DNA of 64,000 bases from assembly GCF_001886695.1 (NCBI RefSeq), contig NZ_CP018097.1, positions 2,003,001 to 2,067,000 on the forward strand, written 5' to 3'. Of the stretch, positions 1 to 8,009 are shown piece by piece. How positions within the stretch are numbered: position 1 is the first letter of the stretch; each line of letters starts with the position of its first letter. The notes under the pieces are model-generated. The model saw only the letters and a list, made by a program, of their open reading frames with translations. It searched no databases and was not told the origin of the DNA. This stretch comes from Aurantiacibacter gangjinensis (lineage in GTDB: Bacteria > Pseudomonadota > Alphaproteobacteria > Sphingomonadales > Sphingomonadaceae). Both the position numbers and the translations under genes were made by a program.

Positions 1-172
1 ACCAGGCAAGCTTCATCTGGGCGATCAGGCGTTCCCCGCGCTGGCGCACGATCTTCGCGAGCCGTGCATCGAGAGCAAGTACCGCCAGCGTCGCCTCACG
101 CGCGTCGCGCGGCGCGTAGGCTAATGCCAGTCGGTGGGCGACCGGCAGCGTTTCGAGGAGCGCTTCATTCAT
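1..172 (-). CDS. Probable squalene/phytoene synthase family protein, N-terminal part only
   Basis: The reverse strand reads from ATG at 172 through the window edge, giving 57 residues that begin MNEALLETLPVAHRLALAYA and continue with APRDAREATLAVLALDARLA. The helical, Ala/Leu/Arg-rich opening with a later QMKLAW resembles the N-terminus of the squalene/phytoene synthase-like proteins of Sphingomonadales, where a similar segment leads into the first substrate-binding helix. The catalytic Asp-rich motifs would lie outside the window, so the family call is tentative. It is divergent from the pilus-type cassette that starts at 488. Confidence 0.5.
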   Translation of the reverse strand, partial: MNEALLETLPVAHRLALAYAPRDAREATLAVLALDARLAKIVRQRGERLIAQMKLAW

Positions 173-487
173 CGCGCGCGGCCTTCGGGCAAAGCGGCGT
201 CCAAGTCAAAACCCGCAGTCATGCTGACGGGCTATTACCAATTTAACCATGTCCTTTCACGGCTTGCTGACAGGCGGCGCGTAAAGCGCTGCAATGACGA
301 GAAAAGGGCCGATCTGCGCCCGCGGAGCCGACGACACGGTGGTGAAGATGCGAAAATACGACGGAAAAACCGGCCATCTGTGCGGGATGGCATCGCCAAC
401 AGAATGTTAACTCCAAACCGTTACACCGGCGTAACCACGCAAGTCGTAGACCTGCGAGCATCGCTAAGAAAATAACAGGTGAAATCG
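173..487. other. Intergenic region between divergent genes; possible CtrA-type half-site
   Basis: No convincing gene lies in these 315 bases; the short open frames here have atypical Arg-rich composition. The stretch must hold the promoters of both divergent genes. At 243-250 the sequence TTAACCAT matches the half-site form of the alphaproteobacterial cell-cycle regulator CtrA, which controls pilus genes in Caulobacter. A single 8-mer is weak evidence. Confidence 0.35.
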
Positions 488-2083
488 ATGATCCTACGGT
501 TGATGCGCGAAAAACTGGCTGGCATTAACTCGTGTGACAGCGGCAATGCGACGCTTCTGGTAGCACTCGGGATGCCGGTGCTGATTGGCGGTGCCGGCCT
601 CGGTGTCGACGTCACCCAGTGGTATATGTGGAAGCGCGAACTGCAATATGCGGTGGACCAGGCAGCCGTCGCCGGCGCATGGGCAGCCGCCGATGAGGAC
701 ACCGAGACCACATACGTCCTTCGCGCCGAACAGGAATTCGAAGCCAACCTGTCCGTTACAGACGCTTTCAATGCCGATCCGAATGTGCGTTTGGCGAATT
801 TTGCAGGCGGCACGGATAATTCGGTTGCGGTCTCGGCCACGGCCACCAAATCCCTTCCCTTCACCAGCTTCCTGACAAATGAAGCGGCGACGATCCACGC
901 CTATGCCCAGGCAAGTTTCGAGGAAGGCGCGACCTTTACGAGCTGCCTGATTGCGACCGATCTCGATGATGCTGGCGCTATCACCATCGGCGGTAACTCT
1001 GTTCTGACGGCCAGCTGCGGGCTTGCAGCACTGTCGACCGATGATGAATCCATCACCGTCAACGGCAACCCGACGATCGAGGCTGGTTGGATTCTCTCGG
1101 CCGGCGGTATCGATGAGTGGTTGAAGGACAACACCGACGACATCATCATGGAATATATGAGCGGATTGTACGATCCGTTCGAAGAGCTGAGCCCGCCCAA
1201 TCCGACGGAATCGCAGATTTCGCGCACGTATTCCTGTTCGGCTGAATCCGACACGACCTACGCCGATGTCACGGTCCGTTCGCAGAACACCTACACCTAT
1301 TGGGAAGGCGCCAATAAAAACAACGTCGACCCGTGGGAGAATCCGAACGGTAATGCGGATACGGACACGACAAGCACATCAAACGATATTGTCGTCCCGT
1401 CAGGCACCGCTGCTGGCACAGAGATTGAGCGCGAGACCATCTGGACGGAAGTTGGCGGCAGCGGCAGAAACAAGAAATGGCGCAAGCGCGAACGCGTAAT
1501 CACGACGACCTATTCCGATGTGACCGTGATCGAAGGCGGCGAGGCGGGCAATGTCCGCCCCGGTAGCTACAGCGATATTCAAATCGGTTGCGACACGGCC
1601 TTCGCGCCTGGCGTATACAATATCTACGGCGGCGAGCTGCGCATTAACGGCCAGCACGAGGTGACCGGTGCCGGTGTCATGTTTGTCCTGTACGACGGGG
1701 CGAGCATCACTATCAACGGCGGCGCTGATGTGAATCTCACTGCTATGACCGCATCCGACCTTATGTCTGCAGGGCTTTCGCCCGAAGATGCCAACGACCT
1801 GGCCGGCATGCTGGTTTTCGAGGACCGGGACGGACCCGGTACCGGCAATAACGGCCATCGGATCAACGGTAATGCAAACACGATCCTCAACGGGACATTG
1901 TATTTCCCCCAGAGCGAAGTTTTCTTCGCTGGCACCGCCGGTGTGACCAGCCAGTGTCTGATGATCGCGGCACGGAACATCACGCTGACCGGTACGACCG
2001 ATATGGAAACGTTCTGCCCCGGCGGTTCGAGCGAAGACACGACCGTGGTTAGCACCGAAGCCCGCGTGAGGCTCGTGGCATGA
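488..2083 (+). CDS. TadG-like Flp pilus assembly protein, long form without vWA domain
   Basis: A 531-residue protein. Residues about 19-41 form the single N-terminal membrane helix of Tad/TadG-type proteins, preceded by the usual short basic segment and followed by VDVTQWYMWKRELQYAVDQA, the helix seen after the Tad hydrophobic core. The rest is a Thr/Asn/Gly-rich extracytoplasmic region with repeated short beta-strand motifs such as ITIGGNSVL, ITVNGNPTI and LRINGQHEV, suggesting a beta-helix-like domain. I place the start at ATG 488, 5 bases after AGGTGA; an in-frame GTG at 479 would overlap that Shine-Dalgarno. It is first of a six-gene run and overlaps the next gene by ATGATG. No MIDAS motif is visible. 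Surface or pilus-tip function is inference. Confidence 0.7.
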   Translation: MILRLMREKLAGINSCDSGNATLLVALGMPVLIGGAGLGVDVTQWYMWKRELQYAVDQAAVAGAWAAADEDTETTYVLRAEQEFEANLSVTDAFNADPNVRLANFAGGTDNSVAVSATATKSLPFTSFLTNEAATIHAYAQASFEEGATFTSCLIATDLDDAGAITIGGNSVLTASCGLAALSTDDESITVNGNPTIEAGWILSAGGIDEWLKDNTDDIIMEYMSGLYDPFEELSPPNPTESQISRTYSCSAESDTTYADVTVRSQNTYTYWEGANKNNVDPWENPNGNADTDTTSTSNDIVVPSGTAAGTEIERETIWTEVGGSGRNKKWRKRERVITTTYSDVTVIEGGEAGNVRPGSYSDIQIGCDTAFAPGVYNIYGGELRINGQHEVTGAGVMFVLYDGASITINGGADVNLTAMTASDLMSAGLSPEDANDLAGMLVFEDRDGPGTGNNGHRINGNANTILNGTLYFPQSEVFFAGTAGVTSQCLMIAARNITLTGTTDMETFCPGGSSEDTTVVSTEARVRLVA

Positions 2084-2583
2084 TGCGCGCCCTCGCCCGC
2101 GTCGCCCGGATCACGCGTGACGAGCGCGGGTCCATGGCCATCGAGACAGCCTTTGTCGCGCCTGTCCTACTGATCATGGCGCTGGGCGGGTTCGAGGTGA
2201 GCAATATCGTCGCCCGTCAGACCGAATTACAAAGCGCAGCTGCGGAAGCCGCTGCCGTGGTGCGTGCCGTCATTCCGGAAACCGTCGAGGACCGCGATAC
2301 CGTTCGCGATATCCTGGCTACCTCGATTTGCGAGACCGCTGTTCCGAACGATACAGCCAGTGGCGCCCCGCTCACCTGCGGTACTGCGACCATTTCCGTC
2401 GAGCCGCTTTATCGCTGTGGCACCGCGACCGATTACATCACGAACATCGCCGGATGCGCTACCGACGTCCGCTATGATTTCATCGAGGTCCAGCTCCAGG
2501 ATAACTACACCCCGATCTGGGTGAAATGGGGCGTAAGCGATCCGGTAGACTACAATGTGATCCGCACAGTGCAGATTGGATAG
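2080..2583 (+). CDS. TadE-like pilus assembly protein (minor pseudopilin type)
   Basis: A 167-residue protein with the TadE pattern: a basic N-terminus, then ERGSMAIETAFVAPVLLIMA (residues about 15-34) with the conserved Glu inside a hydrophobic helix, then a small extracytoplasmic domain. Two cysteine pairs (SICETAV/LTCGTAT and YRCGTAT/AGCATD) could form disulfides outside the membrane. Its ATG overlaps the stop of the upstream gene, which implies translational coupling. TadE proteins are minor pseudopilins of the Flp/Tad type IVc pilus; the specific role here cannot be read from sequence. Confidence 0.72.
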   Translation: MMRALARVARITRDERGSMAIETAFVAPVLLIMALGGFEVSNIVARQTELQSAAAEAAAVVRAVIPETVEDRDTVRDILATSICETAVPNDTASGAPLTCGTATISVEPLYRCGTATDYITNIAGCATDVRYDFIEVQLQDNYTPIWVKWGVSDPVDYNVIRTVQIG

Positions 2584-2587
2584 GTCG

Positions 2588-3028
2588 ATGATGGCAAGCA
2601 CATTCCTGCAGCGTATCCGGCGCGATGAAACCGGTGCTATGGCGATCGAGTTCGCACTGATCGCGCCTGCACTCTTCCTGATGCTCTTCGGTGTGATGCA
2701 GGTCGGCATGGCGATGCAGAACTATAACGCCATCCGCAATGTCTCGGCCGATGTGGCGCGCTATGCCATGGTGCAATACCAGACCGGCAACGAGCTTTCG
2801 CCTTCGCAACTGCGCACCTTTGCGGAAAACCACGCTCTGGGCGCGCCCTACATGCTGGACCAGAACCGGGTTCGAGTAGAAATCGACGATAGCGTAACGC
2901 AGCGCGTCTCGGGAGCAACGGAGATGGAAATCCGCGTGACTTACCAGACCGATAGCCTGCTGGAATTCGCCGACATCAGCATGCCGATTGTGCGTTACAA
3001 CCGCCCGCTCTTCCTCCTCGACGAGTAA
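2588..3028 (+). CDS. TadE-like pilus assembly protein
   Basis: A 146-residue TadE-family protein: RDETGAMAIEFALIAPALFL holds the conserved Glu within the N-terminal hydrophobic helix (residues about 11-30), followed by a mixed alpha/beta extracytoplasmic part ending in NRPLFLLDE. An in-frame TTG at 2576 would lie inside the previous gene; ATG 2588, directly after AGG at 2582-2584, is more likely, with ATG 2591 as alternative. It follows the previous stop by 4 bases, so it is the third member of the same operon. Unlike its upstream neighbour it has no cysteine pairs. Confidence 0.72.
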   Translation: MMASTFLQRIRRDETGAMAIEFALIAPALFLMLFGVMQVGMAMQNYNAIRNVSADVARYAMVQYQTGNELSPSQLRTFAENHALGAPYMLDQNRVRVEIDDSVTQRVSGATEMEIRVTYQTDSLLEFADISMPIVRYNRPLFLLDE

Positions 3029-3098
3029 CGCCCCCGGCCCGCTTCGCTTGCGAAGAATGTAAAGAAATTAACCAGTTTCGGAAACGCTCCCATCAGGG

Positions 3099-5051
3099 GT
3101 GGTCCGTAAAGCGTGCAGCGTGACTGGACTGCCCCGCCCTTCCACTGCCAACGGACCGACTGTCCTTCGCCGCCTTGCCCGCGACACGCGCGGCAATGTC
3201 ATGGCGATCTTTGCGGCCTCTCTTTTCCCGATGCTGGCGCTGATCGGCGGCGGCGTTGATATGGGCCGCGCCTACCTGGCGCAGGCCAAGCTGCAGCAAG
3301 CATGTGATGCGGGCGTCCTTGCCGCTCGCCAGCGGCTGGGTGCAGAAGTGGCCGTGAACAATGTCGTACCGAGCGATGTTGCCACCACCGGTCAGCGCTT
3401 TTTCAATCTGAATTTCGCCAATGGCATATACGGCACCGAGAACCGCAGCTTCCAGATGACTCTGGAAAACGATTATGCGATTTCCGGCGTCGCCTCCGTC
3501 GACGTGCCGACTACTCTCATGCGGGTGTTCGGAAGGGACCGGATGGATGTGAGCGTCACCTGCGAGGGCTTGCTGAATTTCAGCAATCTCGATGTGATGA
3601 TGGTCCTCGATACGACAGGCTCGATGCGCCACACAAATGCGGGCGATACGATGTCGCGCCTTGAAAGCGTAAAAGCCGTCATCCGCAATTTCCATACGCA
3701 AATCGAGGCCGGCAAGGCGCCGAATACGCAGATCCGCTATGGCTTCGTACCCTATGCGACCAATGTGAATGTCGGCCACCTGCTGCAGGACGAATGGGTC
3801 GTTTCGAACTGGACCTATCAGGGCCGCGAAGACACAGGTATCCGCATTCCCAATGAGGCAATAGGACGGACCTTCGCTCGCAACTGGACGTATGTCTCCG
3901 GTAACCGGTCGGACTGGAGCACGATCAGCACCTATGCCGCAACTTGGGAAGAGGCTTCCAGCGCCGATCAGAACGGCCGTTGGCGTTGCAACGGATCGCA
4001 GCCGTCTGGCAATGTGGCAGTGACGGATACCGAGAACGGGCGCCCGCGCATGGAAATGCAGCGCAGCCCGCTAGCGATCCTGACGATCCAGCAAATGACA
4101 CGCACCCATAATGGCACACGGTATCGCACGCGCCGCAATGGACAAGTCTGTGAGGTGCAGCAGCAGGTCGACACGAATCATGTGCAAAATTACGAGCGCG
4201 TTACCGAAGTGCCGTCCTTCGACCGGACGTTGTGGCGCTACGCCCCGATAAGTCGCGATGTGTCGGCATGGCGCAGTGAGCAGCAAGGCTGTATCGAAGA
4301 ACGCGATACCTACCGGATCGACGACTATGACAATGTCGATTTCAGCCGGGCGCTGGACCTCGATATCGACCTGGTGCCGACGGCAGGCGATCCCTCGACG
4401 CAGTGGCGCCCGCGCTATCCCGAAGAGATTTACGTTCGCTCCATCAAAGGCAACGGGTCGGGTGACTTCACGACCCGCGCCGTCCGCACCACGGACAATT
4501 ACGTCGACAGCGGGCGCTGGTGGTTCTCCGATTGCCCGGCAGCCGCGCAAAAGCTCGAAGAGATGGATAGCGACGAGCTCGACGGCTATCTCGACACCTT
4601 GCGGCCCTATGGCGCGACCTATCACGACATCGGCATGATCTGGGGTGGGCGGCTGCTCTCGCCGACCGGGCTTTACGCTGCCGAGAACGGCGACGCCAAT
4701 GGTCGCACGCGCTCGCGCCACCTGATCTGGATGACTGACGGTCAGACCGAGCCCTACGATCTCGCCTATGGCGCCTACGGTATCGATCCGCTCGACCAGC
4801 GGCGCTGGGATGGCGATAGCGATGCCGAGGAATTGTCGAGTGTCATCGAGAACCGCTTCGGGGTCGCCTGCGAGCAGGTGAAAAACCGCAACATCACCGT
4901 CTGGGTCATCGCTTTCGGCACCGGCCTGACGGACCTGATGACAGAGTGCGCAGGGCCGGGGCGCTCCTTCGAGGCGTCCAATGCCGAAGAGCTGAACGAC
5001 GCTTTCGAAGCCATCGCCAATGCGATGAGCGAGTTGAGGATCACCGGCTGA
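3099..5051 (+). CDS. TadG-like protein with von Willebrand factor A domain
   Basis: A 650-residue protein. An N-terminal Tad helix (RDTRGNVMAIFAASLFPMLA, residues about 28-47) is followed by a long extracytoplasmic region. At residue about 170 the stretch LDVMMVLDTTGSM is a vWA MIDAS motif (DxTGS), and a late segment HLIWMTDGQTEPYDLA fits the third vWA metal-binding loop. A large insertion rich in Arg, Tyr and Trp separates the two, larger than in a simple vWA domain. The C-terminus EASNAEELNDAFEAIANAMS is typical of TadG-type vWA proteins. The start is unclear: GTG 3099 is used, a later GTG at 3120 is possible. The 70-base gap upstream (3029-3098) may hold a separate promoter and includes another TTAACC sequence. 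vWA domains usually mediate metal-dependent protein contacts, here probably adhesion or pilus assembly. Confidence 0.75.
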   Translation: MVRKACSVTGLPRPSTANGPTVLRRLARDTRGNVMAIFAASLFPMLALIGGGVDMGRAYLAQAKLQQACDAGVLAARQRLGAEVAVNNVVPSDVATTGQRFFNLNFANGIYGTENRSFQMTLENDYAISGVASVDVPTTLMRVFGRDRMDVSVTCEGLLNFSNLDVMMVLDTTGSMRHTNAGDTMSRLESVKAVIRNFHTQIEAGKAPNTQIRYGFVPYATNVNVGHLLQDEWVVSNWTYQGREDTGIRIPNEAIGRTFARNWTYVSGNRSDWSTISTYAATWEEASSADQNGRWRCNGSQPSGNVAVTDTENGRPRMEMQRSPLAILTIQQMTRTHNGTRYRTRRNGQVCEVQQQVDTNHVQNYERVTEVPSFDRTLWRYAPISRDVSAWRSEQQGCIEERDTYRIDDYDNVDFSRALDLDIDLVPTAGDPSTQWRPRYPEEIYVRSIKGNGSGDFTTRAVRTTDNYVDSGRWWFSDCPAAAQKLEEMDSDELDGYLDTLRPYGATYHDIGMIWGGRLLSPTGLYAAENGDANGRTRSRHLIWMTDGQTEPYDLAYGAYGIDPLDQRRWDGDSDAEELSSVIENRFGVACEQVKNRNITVWVIAFGTGLTDLMTECAGPGRSFEASNAEELNDAFEAIANAMSELRITG

Positions 5052-5641
5052 TGCGGGCGTTGGGCAGGACATTCGCTCGCGATGAGGCTGGTGTGACAGC
5101 GGTGGAATTCGCGCTGATCGCTCCGGTCATGATCGTCGGCCTGATGGGTTTGTTCGACCTGTCCTACCACCTTTACGCCGACACGATGGTGGAAGGCGCG
5201 GCGCAGCAGGCGGCGAGGGATTCGACGATCGAGGCCTTCGCCAACAACCCGGATGCACTCGATGCCGCCGTGACCGCGCAAGTGCGTCACGTCTTGCCGA
5301 CCGCCACGATCACCTTCCAACGCTCGGCCTATGAGAATTACACGGATGTCGGCCAGGCGGAGGATTTCACCGATACCAATGGCGATGGCATCTGCGCCGA
5401 CAACGAGCCGTTCGAGGACGTAAACGGCAATGGCGTTTGGGATGCGGACCGCGCGTCTTCCGACAGCAGCGGCGCGCGCGATGCCGTGCTGTATCAGGTC
5501 ACCGCTACCTATGACCGCATGTTCCCCCTGCCCGGCCTGCTCAATCTCGATCCGCAAACCACGGTGACGGCAGTCACGGTGCTGCGCAACCAGCCTTTCA
5601 ACTTTCAGGAGGTGACTGCTGCTGTGGGGAATTGTCCATGA
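5051..5641 (+). CDS. TadE-like protein with a calcium-loop insertion
   Basis: A 196-residue TadE-family protein with DEAGVTAVEFALIAPVMIVG (residues 11-30) as the pseudopilin-like helix. Residues 108-134 contain two adjacent DxNxDG/DxNGNG-type loops (DTNGDGICADNEP and EDVNGNGVWDADR) that look like the calcium-binding loops of EF-hand or dockerin modules. The start ATG overlaps the stop of the vWA gene (TGATG), so the two are probably translated together. Calcium binding would suit an extracytoplasmic pilus or adhesion protein; this is inferred from the motif only. A longer in-frame extension upstream to 4946 overlaps the vWA gene and is rejected. Confidence 0.72.
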   Translation: MRALGRTFARDEAGVTAVEFALIAPVMIVGLMGLFDLSYHLYADTMVEGAAQQAARDSTIEAFANNPDALDAAVTAQVRHVLPTATITFQRSAYENYTDVGQAEDFTDTNGDGICADNEPFEDVNGNGVWDADRASSDSSGARDAVLYQVTATYDRMFPLPGLLNLDPQTTVTAVTVLRNQPFNFQEVTAAVGNCP

Positions 5642-6336
5642 TGCGCACCCTCGCCCGCCTGACCCGCCGCCTGTCACGCAGCCCCTCCGGTGTCGCGATG
5701 ACCGAATTTGCCCTCGCCTTCCCGTTCATACTCGGGGTCGGGTTGATGGGCGTGGAAGTCGCCAACCGCGTCCTGGTGCAGATGAAAGTCTCGCAGCTTG
5801 CCAACCAGATCGCCGACAATGCTTCGCGCATCGGAGAGCAGGATGTGCTGGAAGACCGGCGCATCTTTGAATCCGATATCAACGACCTGTTTTATGGTGC
5901 GGAACTGCAGGGCGGCAATGCGCTTGATCTTTACGCCAATGGCCGCGTCATCCTGAGCAGCCTGGAAGTCGTGCCGGGCACGGAAGACCAGCAATATATC
6001 CACTGGCAGCGCTGCGTCGGCGCGAAGAGCCATACCAGCAGCTACGGGCTGGCGGGTGATGGGGAGAGTTCCGACGACTTCCCAGGAATGGGTCCGACCG
6101 GGCAGGAAGTGATCGCTTTCGCTGGCGGCGCGGTGATGTTCGTGGAAGTCAGCTACGATTACCAGCCGATCATCGGCGAGCCCTTCACCTTCGACGACGG
6201 AACGATCAGCGTTGTCGCCAGCTACACCGTGCGCGCCGACCGCGACCTGTCGCAGATCTACCAGAGGGACACGGTCAATCCCGATCCCGTAGCCGATTGC
6301 GCCACCTATGGCGGTGTCAATTATGCGGGCCGCTAG
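5638..6336 (+). CDS. TadE-like pilus assembly protein
   Basis: A 232-residue protein. SPSGVAMTEFALAFPFILGV near residues 16-35 is the TadE signature with the conserved Glu in the membrane helix. The remainder is extracytoplasmic, with one pair of widely spaced cysteines (QRCVGAK and ADCATYGG). ATG 5638 overlaps the previous stop (ATGA), with GGGGA 6 bases upstream as ribosome-binding site. It is the last gene of the six-gene TadE/TadG cassette and ends 15 bases before the convergent pdhB stop. No pilin, prepilin peptidase or secretion ATPase gene lies beside it in this window. Confidence 0.7.
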   Translation: MMRTLARLTRRLSRSPSGVAMTEFALAFPFILGVGLMGVEVANRVLVQMKVSQLANQIADNASRIGEQDVLEDRRIFESDINDLFYGAELQGGNALDLYANGRVILSSLEVVPGTEDQQYIHWQRCVGAKSHTSSYGLAGDGESSDDFPGMGPTGQEVIAFAGGAVMFVEVSYDYQPIIGEPFTFDDGTISVVASYTVRADRDLSQIYQRDTVNPDPVADCATYGGVNYAGR

Positions 6337-6351
6337 GCGCGCCCTGCCCGA

Positions 6352-7737
6352 CTACTCGCTGTAAGTGACCTTCTTCACCGCAGCGATCACTTTATCCTTG
6401 TCGATCAGCGCCAGCTTTTCGAGATTGGCGGCATACGGCAGCGGCACATCCTCGTTGCATACGCGCGTGACCGGCGCATCGAGATGGTCGAAACCCTCCT
6501 CCATGCAGATCGCCACGATTTCCGATGCGATGGAGCAGGTCGGCCAGCCTTCTTCGGCAATGACCACGCGGTTGGTCTTGGCGAGGCTTTCCAGCACCGT
6601 TTCCTTGTCGAGCGGACGCAGCGTGCGAAGGTCGATGACCTCGGCCTCGATGCCTTCTGCGGCAAGATCTTCTGCCGCATCCAGCGCCACGCCGACTGCG
6701 ATGGAATAGGACACGATCGTAACATCGCTGCCTTCCCGCATGATGCGCGCTTTGCCGATCGGCAGCACGTGGTCATCCAGCTGCGCGACTTCGAAGCTCT
6801 GGCCGTAGACCAATTCGTTCTCGAGGAAGACAACAGGGTCTTCGCTGCGGATCGCGGCTTTCATCAGGCCTTTAGCGTCAGAGCTGTCATAGGGCGCGAT
6901 CACGATGAGGCCCGGCACGCTGGCATACCATGGCCCGTAATTCTGGCTGTGCTGCGCGCCCACCCGGCTCGCCGCGCCATTCGGGCCGCGGAACACGACC
7001 GGGCAGCGCATCTGGCCGCCCGACATGTAATTGGTCTTGGCGGCGGAATTGATGATGTGGTCGATCGCCTGCATGGCGAAGTTGAATGTCATGAATTCGA
7101 CGATCGGGCGCAGGCCGCCCATGGCGGCGCCGGTGCCGATGCCGGCAAAACCGTATTCGGTGATCGGCGTGTCGATTACCCGCTTTGGGCCGAACTCGTC
7201 GAGCAGGCCCTGCGTCACCTTGTAGGCGCCCTGATATTCGGCGACTTCCTCGCCCATCACGAAAACACGCTCGTCACGGCGCATTTCCTCGGCCATGCCA
7301 TCGCGCAAGGCTTCGCGTACGGTCAGCTTCACCATATTGGTGCCTTCTGGCACGTCCGGATCGGATGCGCGCGCGGCAGGCTTCGGTTTGGTGATCTCGG
7401 CTTCTGAGGGATCGCGGCCGACATCCTTGCCCTCGCCGGGCACCGGATCCTCGCTCTCGGCAGCTGCCGGCGCTTCGATGGCGGAGGCATCTTCGTCCTC
7501 GCCTGCCAGCATGGCTATGACGGTGCCGACAGCGACGCCTTCCGTGCCTTCCGCAACGAGGATTTTGCCGACCGTGCCCTCATCGATGGATTCGAATTCC
7601 ATCGTAGCCTTGTCGGTCTCGATCTCGGCCAACACATCGCCGGCGGAAACAGTGTCGCCTTCCTTCACCAGCCACTTGGCGAGCGTGCCTTCTTCCATGG
7701 TGGGGGAAAGGGCGGGCATTTTCAGTTCGATAGCCAT
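6352..7737 (-). CDS. pdhB: Pyruvate dehydrogenase E1 component subunit beta with N-terminal lipoyl domain
   Basis: A 461-residue protein. Residues 1-80 are a lipoyl domain with the lipoyl lysine at K43 in ETDKATME. A Pro/Ala/acidic linker (about 80-135) leads into the transketolase-like E1-beta core ([20 protein letters not shown], then [20 protein letters not shown]) and a C-terminal transketolase domain. With PdhA it decarboxylates pyruvate using thiamine diphosphate and passes the acetyl group to E2. A lipoyl domain on E1-beta is usual in many alphaproteobacteria. Its ribosome-binding site GGGAGGG (7746-7752), 8 bases before ATG, belongs to the inverted-repeat element upstream. E2 and E3 genes are not in the window. 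Confidence 0.95.
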   Translation of the reverse strand: MAIELKMPALSPTMEEGTLAKWLVKEGDTVSAGDVLAEIETDKATMEFESIDEGTVGKILVAEGTEGVAVGTVIAMLAGEDEDASAIEAPAAAESEDPVPGEGKDVGRDPSEAEITKPKPAARASDPDVPEGTNMVKLTVREALRDGMAEEMRRDERVFVMGEEVAEYQGAYKVTQGLLDEFGPKRVIDTPITEYGFAGIGTGAAMGGLRPIVEFMTFNFAMQAIDHIINSAAKTNYMSGGQMRCPVVFRGPNGAASRVGAQHSQNYGPWYASVPGLIVIAPYDSSDAKGLMKAAIRSEDPVVFLENELVYGQSFEVAQLDDHVLPIGKARIMREGSDVTIVSYSIAVGVALDAAEDLAAEGIEAEVIDLRTLRPLDKETVLESLAKTNRVVIAEEGWPTCSIASEIVAICMEEGFDHLDAPVTRVCNEDVPLPYAANLEKLALIDKDKVIAAVKKVTYSE

Positions 7738-8009
7738 CAGACCAACCCTCCCAAGACCACTCGCGTCATGACGGAGCCGATTTGCGTGTGCTTCGAGGAA
7801 TGAGGAAGGATCAAAGTACCCTCTTTTTGACTGACGAATGACGACGTAGCGCGCGCAAATCGGCCCGCCGCGAAGCGGTCGCTTAGCCGCGCTCGCTGGA
7901 CAGCGTTACTCAACTTGCTCGTGCCTAAAGGCACGCTCTGCGTTTCGCGCCTTGCCAGCAAACGCGGCAAAGCGATCATGGCGTGAGTGGTCTTGGGAGG
8001 GTTGGTCAT
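7737..8009 (-). CDS. 90-codon open frame spanning the inverted-repeat element between pdhA and pdhB
   Basis: The frame starts with ATG inside the pdhA stop context (TGATG) and ends with TGA overlapping the pdhB ATG (TGATG), so ribosomes leaving pdhA could pass through it to pdhB. The predicted peptide begins [20 protein letters not shown] and ends [10 protein letters not shown]. It has an Arg/Ser/Ala-rich composition with no recognised domain, signal or membrane helix, and both ends are dictated by the inverted repeat. I think its value is in keeping translational coupling rather than in the peptide, but expression cannot be excluded. Confidence 0.35.
   Translation of the reverse strand: MTNPPKTTHAMIALPRLLARRETQSVPLGTSKLSNAVQRARLSDRFAAGRFARATSSFVSQKEGTLILPHSSKHTQIGSVMTRVVLGGLV
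7740..8007. mobile_element. 268-bp MITE-like inverted-repeat element inserted at the pdhA/pdhB junction
   Basis: The outermost 23 bases (7740-7762) are a perfect inverted repeat of 7985-8007, and the similarity extends to about 33 bases with three mismatches. The element is flanked on both sides by the direct repeat ATCA (7736-7739 and 8008-8011), as expected of a target-site duplication. Inside are further palindromes: 7776-7786 pairs with 7854-7864, and 7920-7935 is a perfect hairpin (CGTGCC-TAAA-GGCACG). There is no transposase, so it would be non-autonomous. Removing the element and one ATCA restores a direct TGATG overlap between pdhA and pdhB. Confidence 0.75.

Noticed and set aside
6352-7737. 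Lipoyl domain on PdhB as an unusual gene fusion
   Set aside because: It is the normal form of E1-beta in many alphaproteobacteria.
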